Positions 7,498 to 12,134 of a stretch of DNA of 12,134 bases are shown here, piece by piece (positions within the stretch are counted from its first letter, which is position 1; each line of letters opens with the position of its first letter). The notes under the pieces are model-generated. The model ran no database searches. It worked only from the letters and a program-made list of their open reading frames with translations, and was not told the DNA's origin. This DNA is from Synergistaceae bacterium (GTDB lineage Bacteria; Synergistota; Synergistia; Synergistales; Aminobacteriaceae): assembly GCA_017475805.1 (NCBI GenBank), contig JAFVEW010000029.1:1-12134 (forward strand), in the 5' to 3' direction. Both the position numbers and the translations under genes were made by a program.

Positions 7498-7936
7498 CAG
7501 CGATATTTTTCAAGAGCATTTCTAAACTTTCATCTGATAGCTCGACGTTCGAAACGCACATAAATCGTTTATTGCTTCTGACCGCAGGATCATCGCTGCA
7601 AATTTCTTTCAAGCTGCTTAATAATTTTTCAGAATCGAGAAAATTTATGTTCTCATCATAAAAATTTAGCTCGCTGAAATTGCTATCTTCCCAAATTATT
7701 TCACTATCTGAGGAGTTTTTAGTGAAATCCAAACAATACAGATCGCCACTCGTTTCGATAGTCGCTAAAATTTTGCTTGATATTCTCTCTGCTTTTTCGC
7801 GGTTAGCTTGCTTTTCAGCTTGTAAAGTTTCTAAGTTTTGTGAAGTTGGCTCTGATTTTGACAGATTTGAAATATCATTCCACCATTTTTTGAAAAAGCC
7901 GCTCCAAGTCGAAGTGTGCGACACGGTTATATTCAC
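7439..7936 (-). CDS. Fragment of the broken gene: linker and first half of domain copy 1
   Basis: This is the open stretch between the first amber and the frameshift. Its frame is open back to the TAG at 8045. The listed start is a GTG with no ribosome-binding site and corresponds to an internal residue (N-V-N-I-T-V). It holds DLYCLDFTKNSSDSE, VRSNKRFMCVSNVEL and then runs out at a TAA shortly after the A6 run. VRSNKRFM is identical in the 329-residue paralogue. Not expected to fold alone. Confidence 0.4.
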   Translation of the reverse strand: MNITVSHTSTWSGFFKKWWNDISNLSKSEPTSQNLETLQAEKQANREKAERISSKILATIETSGDLYCLDFTKNSSDSEIIWEDSNFSELNFYDENINFLDSEKLLSSLKEICSDDPAVRSNKRFMCVSNVELSDESLEMLLKNIADDSVFNFEKIANSIEQFRV

Positions 7937-8187
7937 GTTGATGTTATTATCTTCAACGTTTTCATCGCTGCGGTGTTGTGAAGCCCACGAATCAAAATAG
8001 CTTTGTATATCGTCGCTGTTGCGTTCCCAGATTTGTGACAGAAGCTAGCACTCTTGATGTTGACAATCTTTGAAATCTTCAACGTCAAACGTAACAGAAA
8101 AATTAAAAGTAACGGGCTGCGCACTGACCGAAGCGGCAAGTAAAAAAAACACGATAATAAAAGCAGTGCAAACGAGCAAAAATTTTT

Positions 8188-8751
8188 TCATTTCGATTTC
8201 GCCTCCATAGCCTGTTCTGTAAAAATTTCTACAGCCATATCAAAGTTAATAGGGGCTTTCTTTAATTTTTCGTCATCTTTCCAAAAAACAAGATGTACTT
8301 CATAGACTTTGTTGTCTTCTGTGTCTTCTGCTTCTATTGAGATATGTGAGCGAGCCTCGTTGAAAATTTTTGAGAAAAATTCGCTCTCATCGAATTCTTT
8401 TATTGCGAAATATAAAGTTCTTGCAAGTATCACGGGGGTATCAATAGGGCTCAAATTTCTCAAAGCATCTCGCAAATTTTTTTCAGCAGTTTCATTAGCG
8501 TCCTCTTCGGGCTGCTTTGATGTTGTAGGTGGGACATCGACAATTTTTTGCGAAACTTTCTTATTTTCTATTAGCGACGACGGCGTTAAATCCGGGCTTT
8601 TTTCTTGAGTTTTAATTCCTTGCTGTTCATCTTTTTTAATCGGCTCTTCGTCAGGCTCAAACATGTCCGACACTGCATAAAATCCAACGCCAATAACTGC
8701 GACAATCGCGGCTGAAATTAAAATCTTAGTTAGTGGCGATGGTGGCGTTTT
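8188..8751 (-). CDS. Membrane-anchored segment with the tail of the shared domain; probably the C-terminal half of the GAP1-like gene
   Basis: The frame is open from 8751 to TGA 8190-8188. Before the first normal start (GTG 8673) it encodes KTPPSPLTKI and a clear membrane helix (ILISAAIVAVIGVGFYAV, about 8724-8671). There is no ATG, GTG or TTG before that helix, so the anchored form needs the ribosome to arrive from the overlapping upstream frame. A -1 move at the A6 run 8753-8748 joins it exactly to the GAP1-like protein. After the helix come an acidic, Pro-rich linker (residues 5-65 counted from the GTG) and a domain ending EVHLVFWKDDEKL and NFDMAVEIFTEQAM, which matches the C-terminal end of the shared exported domain but lacks its last Cys. 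Starting at GTG 8673 would give a soluble 161-residue protein. The end overlaps the next ATG by 4 bases. Confidence 0.6.
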   Translation of the reverse strand, partial: KTPPSPLTKILISAAIVAVIGVGFYAVSDMFEPDEEPIKKDEQQGIKTQEKSPDLTPSSLIENKKVSQKIVDVPPTTSKQPEEDANETAEKNLRDALRNLSPIDTPVILARTLYFAIKEFDESEFFSKIFNEARSHISIEAEDTEDNKVYEVHLVFWKDDEKLKKAPINFDMAVEIFTEQAMEAKSK

Positions 8752-9341
8752 TTATCGTGCCCATCAAATTTAATAACGCTGGACTCATTTTTAGGCTTAG
8801 GCGTTTCAACGTGAACAGAAGCAAGCTCTCGAATGTTGCGATTTATCGATAAATATCCTTCATTTTCAGGCCATCGTATTAAGCCCGATGAAGCAACAAA
8901 TGGATATTCACTCGCCGGTGCAGGCTCATCAGGAAAAATCAAGATATCAGGTCGGAAAGAACCTCGCCTCGATATTTGCATTAAATCATTAGCAGACCAA
9001 ATCCTACGAGCGACTTCTCGGACGTCGAAAGCAAAAGTCAAATCTATAGGGATACTGCAAGCTATTGCGATTGTGTTTAGTCTTTCTTTCAAATCTTTGC
9101 CGGGTATGATGAAAATTAACGAAATTCCGCTATTATTCGGAAGCAACAATAGTCCTACATCGTCATCTTCATTAGGACGTCCAAGACTTGGAGAAAAACC
9201 GAATTTTTTCAGTAAGTTCCTGTAATCAACGTCAAGACTAACTGCATCGCCCAAGCCTTGAGAGGAAAATTTAATTCCCCAATCAAGACCGTGAACGCCT
9301 TCTTCACCTGATGTAAATATAAAATAATATAATTTTCTCAT
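8730..9341 (-). CDS. GAP1 N-domain-like GTPase-associated protein
   Basis: I place the start at ATG 9341-9339, 2 bases after the stop of the GTPase gene, for 203 residues. A GTG at 9359 would add six residues inside the GTPase gene; neither start has a strong ribosome-binding site, so coupling is likely. The opening KLYYFIFTSGEEGVHGLDWG, followed by FSSQGLGDA, resembles the N-terminal domain of GTPase-associated protein 1 (GAP1-N2 type: Y-x-x-T-x..G..G, then a strand and a S-x-G-L turn). That family is described beside TRAFAC GTPases in predicted conflict systems, and a GTPase gene is directly upstream. Later stretches (GLLLLPNNSGISLIFIIPG, SSGLIRWPENEGYLSINRNI) look alpha/beta. In frame it ends with a basic KKRHHRH tail. 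The A6 run at that tail gives the -1 fusion described for the next entry. Confidence 0.55.
   Translation of the reverse strand: MRKLYYFIFTSGEEGVHGLDWGIKFSSQGLGDAVSLDVDYRNLLKKFGFSPSLGRPNEDDDVGLLLLPNNSGISLIFIIPGKDLKERLNTIAIACSIPIDLTFAFDVREVARRIWSANDLMQISRRGSFRPDILIFPDEPAPASEYPFVASSGLIRWPENEGYLSINRNIRELASVHVETPKPKNESSVIKFDGHDKKRHHRH
8748..8753 (-). other. A6 run where a -1 frame change fuses two reading frames
   Basis: The coding strand reads gat-aaa-aaa-cgc in the GAP1-like frame. Slipping back one base gives Lys-Lys-Thr-Pro-Pro and leads into the membrane helix. Polymerase slippage, ribosomal slippage, or one A missing from the assembly would all produce this arrangement. Confidence 0.5.
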
Positions 9342-9343
9342 TT

Positions 9344-12134
9344 TTAGCGCCACGGACACGAAGGTATATTCGCGTCAAATTTTATCTGTAACGAACAGCC
9401 ATTAGACTTTTTTAAGACCTGCGAAAGATTTTCGTATCCAAAAAAGCCCGATACATTTACTTGCTGATCTAATAATCGTCTATGATCAGCCATCCCGATA
9501 TTTTCATCGAATGCTAAGAATGTCAATGGCACGTTATTTATTCGCCATGTATAGCTTATACTTTCTCCAAAGACTGGACGCAGGCTATCTGTCAATACTC
9601 TTGTTTTCAATAAAAGTTGACTATTCTGATAAACTTGAACAAAGACATCGGGCGTATCATGCCAACGATCTTCGTTGCTGAAATCGCCGCCAACGATTCG
9701 CAAAGTCCCCTGAACGCCATTCTGAATTGTATTTAAGAAATCCAAGACCTTTTGAACGTTTTCAAGCTCGACTGAGTCCGGCCATGTCCTTACGAAGTCA
9801 TTAAGAGAGTCGATACAAACTGTAACGTCGTTGTTCTTTGTGCTGTTTTTATTCCTATTAAAAATTTGTCGGCAAGCGTTCAAGTTGGCGACTTGAATTT
9901 CGTCTAAAATTGTTTTTTCAAAATTATCAACGTTTACTAACATCGCATCATAATATTTTTTAGACAGTGTACCACCGCGAATTGAATTACGAAGCAAATT
10001 TATGCTATTTATTGCGGTCTTTCTTCCATCAGCAAAACGCCCGTCGCGCAAATAGCCTGAAACAGTTTCTCTAATCTTATTCAACTCTTCTTTTGTCAAG
10101 TCTTGCGTCGTGGAATTTACAACGGATTGAATTATCTCGTTATTGGCGTCAGAACCGAGTTTGCGAGCTTCTCGCGATAATTCTTCGATAGAACGCGATT
10201 TCGCAAGGCTTCCAGCGATTTTATCAATTCTCACTCTGTCAAGTTCATTTATTCCGTCAGTGAGTAATTTTTTTGCGCCCGGAGTCAAGTTGGAATTAGC
10301 GTTCATAAGCGATCTCAATTTCGATATATCCGTATATTGACGGTATTCTGAGAGCCATTGCTTTACAAGAGCTGTGTAGTGTTCTTCGAGAGTATTGCCC
10401 CAAGATTTTTTATAGAAATCAAGTTCACGGCGTGCTCTGTCTGATAAACCGTGATTATTTATCAAGCCTTCAGCCGTTGAAATATACGCATCCAAAACAT
10501 CCGGCGCGGCGTTTGCAGGGACAGCTCGACACCACGCAAGAACGAGGCTTTCAACTTTTGAATTCACTCTTGATTTCCAAATTTCTGGAGTTTCAGCTTC
10601 AAGACACTGTAAAATTGTTCTCATCAAGACATCAGGAGATTCGAGAGCTTGACTGACATCGAAACCGAATAATCTTCCAATATCAAAATACCATTTTTTA
10701 CTCTTAACTTGCTGGTAATGTTCTGGAGATACTGTTGAAAAGTTCTTGACACCAACATAACTATCAAACCTTTCTGCTGCTTCGAGAAAATCTTGCGTTA
10801 CAGTCGGTAAATTATTCTCATCTATTGTTGCAATATCTGCTTGAATTAAAGAATAAAGTGCTTCTTCATACATTGCATAGCCTTGATTAATTTTGCTATT
10901 GGCGCGTAAAAACTTCGGATATAAAACTGAAAGGAACGTAGGCGAGCTAAAATTTTCGAGAATTTTCTGCGCTGTCGGATAGTCAGCTTTTCTCAAAGCA
11001 GCTTTAATATTATCCTGTGCTTTATTCCAATTATTGTGATCCCAAGAATATACGCCGCCCCATAAAGCTCCTAACACAATACAAGCGGCCATAGTCATAA
11101 GTCGGCGGCGTGTCTTTTTATTCCCTTCTCGAGCGTCATACATAGCACGTAATAAATCGTCCATAGGCTCAGCAACATTTACGGGCTGATAATCCGGCGG
11201 AATCGTATTGGATGATGGCCATTTTCCCATTGCTTCGGTTTTGTAGATTTTTACATTTTTGCCTTTTTTGAAAAATCTTTTTTCAATAAAACCGGCCTCT
11301 TCAGGCGAAGCAGAAGCTCTTTTTATCAAAGCCTTTATGCGTCTTTCCAAATCTTTGACAGAAACACTTGGAATTGTATCGCCTTTTGTGATTAAAAAAT
11401 AAATAGGAATGTCAGCGCGTCCACCGTAGCTTGTATCAATATTTTGACGCAATAGAGAGATTGCTTTCTGATATACCATTGTATCTTGCCAAGTTTGATC
11501 GGGATTGTTAATCAAGTCTTCGCCTGAAATAAAAAATAATGCACCATCTGCCCTGAGCAAATCAGGCAAAACTTTTTCACGTGCCCAACCATCCATGTCC
11601 GTTGTATGGCCACCGGGTATATCGTAAAGCTCCACGTTCATGTTATCGAGAGCACCGACGGAAAAACTGAAATTCTCGCGCTCAGACGTTCCAATTTCTG
11701 GAATTTTATCCATAACGAGTTTTCTACTGAGTTCTGTCATTCTCTTGGCTACTCCCCCCGACGACGGCTCTATAGTATATTTTGTAGTAGCCTCAAGTGC
11801 AGCAAGATAGAAATATGAACCAAGAAAAATAGTTTTTCCGACACCAGTTGCGCCCATAATTGCAATTTTGTAATCATGAGAATTTGCTTTTTTACCTGAA
11901 ATAATTTGCTGTGGCGCAGGCTCTTGAGTTTCTGTAGCAGGCTCTTTATCGATAAGCGGGATATGTGTTCTTATGCTCTCGCCAGTTATTAAACCAGAAC
12001 CTGATAAAATTTGAGATTGTTCTATTTTCAAGCCTTTTTGAATATCATCACGGAGCTTTCTTAAATCTTGAGGAAGTTCAAAATGATTTAAGAAAAAGCT
12101 CATTGCAAAACGAAGCGGCTGATCGATATTTTCC
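9344..12134 (-). CDS. Membrane GTPase with exported helical region and C2-like end (5' end unresolved)
   Basis: From ATG 12103 the protein has 919 residues, but the frame stays open to the window edge (NIDQPLRFA before the Met) and no ribosome-binding site precedes 12103. The real start may therefore lie outside. Residues 76-290 form a TRAFAC-type G domain: P-loop GATGVGKT (84-91), G3 DIPGG (161-165), G4 TKGD (239-242). After a basic flank (KKTRRR) residues 336-353 form one membrane helix, so the G domain is cytosolic and the remainder exported. Residues about 355-798 are almost all helical. From residue 799 to the end it is beta-rich and resembles a C2 domain: DVFVQVYQNSQLLLKTRVL, then SLRPVFGES and LTFLAFDENIG. 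The order GTPase, membrane helix, exported helical region, beta end recalls TssM/IcmF, but I see no direct TssM motif. It heads the visible operon, 2 bases from the GAP1-like gene. Confidence 0.8.
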   Translation of the reverse strand, partial: ENIDQPLRFAMSFFLNHFELPQDLRKLRDDIQKGLKIEQSQILSGSGLITGESIRTHIPLIDKEPATETQEPAPQQIISGKKANSHDYKIAIMGATGVGKTIFLGSYFYLAALEATTKYTIEPSSGGVAKRMTELSRKLVMDKIPEIGTSERENFSFSVGALDNMNVELYDIPGGHTTDMDGWAREKVLPDLLRADGALFFISGEDLINNPDQTWQDTMVYQKAISLLRQNIDTSYGGRADIPIYFLITKGDTIPSVSVKDLERRIKALIKRASASPEEAGFIEKRFFKKGKNVKIYKTEAMGKWPSSNTIPPDYQPVNVAEPMDDLLRAMYDAREGNKKTRRRLMTMAACIVLGALWGGVYSWDHNNWNKAQDNIKAALRKADYPTAQKILENFSSPTFLSVLYPKFLRANSKINQGYAMYEEALYSLIQADIATIDENNLPTVTQDFLEAAERFDSYVGVKNFSTVSPEHYQQVKSKKWYFDIGRLFGFDVSQALESPDVLMRTILQCLEAETPEIWKSRVNSKVESLVLAWCRAVPANAAPDVLDAYISTAEGLINNHGLSDRARRELDFYKKSWGNTLEEHYTALVKQWLSEYRQYTDISKLRSLMNANSNLTPGAKKLLTDGINELDRVRIDKIAGSLAKSRSIEELSREARKLGSDANNEIIQSVVNSTTQDLTKEELNKIRETVSGYLRDGRFADGRKTAINSINLLRNSIRGGTLSKKYYDAMLVNVDNFEKTILDEIQVANLNACRQIFNRNKNSTKNNDVTVCIDSLNDFVRTWPDSVELENVQKVLDFLNTIQNGVQGTLRIVGGDFSNEDRWHDTPDVFVQVYQNSQLLLKTRVLTDSLRPVFGESISYTWRINNVPLTFLAFDENIGMADHRRLLDQQVNVSGFFGYENLSQVLKKSNGCSLQIKFDANIPSCPWR

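Larger units (their letters stand above)
6421..8191 (-). pseudogene. Secreted protein with two copies of the shared domain; two ambers and one frameshift
   Basis: Reading from ATG 8191-8189 and repairing three lesions gives one coherent protein of about 590 residues. It has a signal peptide (MKKFLLVCTAF, hydrophobic core, SVSA), a Cys-pair region, NINVNITVSHTSTWS, a charged linker, domain copy 1 (about 7744 to 7085) and domain copy 2 (about 7044 to 6424). The lesions are an in-frame TAG at 8047-8045, a +1 change at the A6 run 7476-7471, and an in-frame TAG at 7047-7045. At the first TAG the 535-residue paralogue has ACQEILDLF where this gene reads EC-stop-LLSQIW, so the lost residue was probably Gln or Glu. 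The ATG overlaps the upstream TGA by 4 bases (ATGA), with GGAGG at 8202-8206, which implies translational coupling. The final TGA at 6423-6421 matches the paralogues' ends. Decay, assembly errors or suppression could each explain the breaks; decay or error is simplest. Confidence 0.75.

Noticed and set aside
7045..8047. TAG recoded as Gln (alternative genetic code) to explain two in-frame ambers
   Set aside because: The 535- and 760-residue genes end in TAG exactly where homology, the next gene's leader and the terminator say they should. A frameshift in the same gene also needs another explanation.
7933..8139. Minus-strand 68-residue open frame
   Set aside because: It is an alternative frame of the broken secreted gene; the signal peptide and paralogue homology lie in the other frame.
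9344..12103. Type VI secretion TssM gene
   Set aside because: The layout is similar, but there is a single membrane helix after the G domain, no second N-terminal pair, and no TssL, TssK, TssB/C, Hcp or VgrG nearby.
1..12134. tRNA, rRNA, CRISPR arrays, insertion sequences or attachment sites
   Set aside because: No cloverleaf ending, no regularly spaced DNA repeats, no transposase or integrase frame and no terminal inverted repeats were seen. Plus-strand open frames over the operon are shadows of the minus-strand genes.

Overview
The window comes from a bacterium with AT-rich DNA (below 40% G+C by eye). Strong AAAGGAG/AAGGAG ribosome-binding sites and occasional TTG and GTG starts fit a low-GC Firmicute-type or Synergistota-type genome. 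The species cannot be named from the sequence. TAA, TGA and TAG all occur as gene ends where homology says a protein should end, so the standard code applies.

Layout from left to right. Bases 2-130 hold the plus-strand tail of a PD-(D/E)XK nuclease / AAA-ATPase-like protein. It is convergent with everything else, and a small hairpin (189-214) lies at the junction. Bases 236-789 hold a small minus-strand gene broken by a frameshift. Bases 865-1425 hold an intact minus-strand gene of unknown function with a strong ribosome-binding site. A good hairpin terminator (1458-1493) separates it from the main feature: one long minus-strand operon running from beyond the right edge (about 12134) down to 1507.

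Operon in transcription order: (1) a membrane GTPase with a cytoplasmic TRAFAC-type G domain, one membrane segment, a long helical exported region and a C2-like beta domain at the end; (2) a small protein resembling the N-terminal domain of GTPase-associated protein 1 (GAP1); (3) a membrane-anchored segment joined to (2) only by a -1 frame change at an A6 run; (4) a secreted two-domain protein broken by two amber codons and one frameshift at another A6 run; (5) a secreted protein with seventeen 11-residue repeats; (6) a coiled-coil/single-membrane-segment protein; (7) a dynamin-like large GTPase.

Genes 3-6 share an exported C-terminal domain that I do not recognise, five copies in all. The core is an RFFF-x-T strand, then a YLVAV strand and a YYLAS strand, ending in D-x-C-(I/L)-x-(I/V)-F. 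The operon therefore couples two different GTPases, one integral to the membrane and one dynamin-like, to a family of exported paralogues, one with repeats suited to amphipathic helices. My reading is an envelope-associated, GTPase-driven system, possibly related to the GTPase/GAP1 conflict systems and loosely analogous in layout to TssM-type membrane GTPases. The membership is visible in the sequence; the function is inference. Four genes or gene junctions carry lesions (three frame changes, two ambers), so either this copy is decaying or the assembly has base errors.
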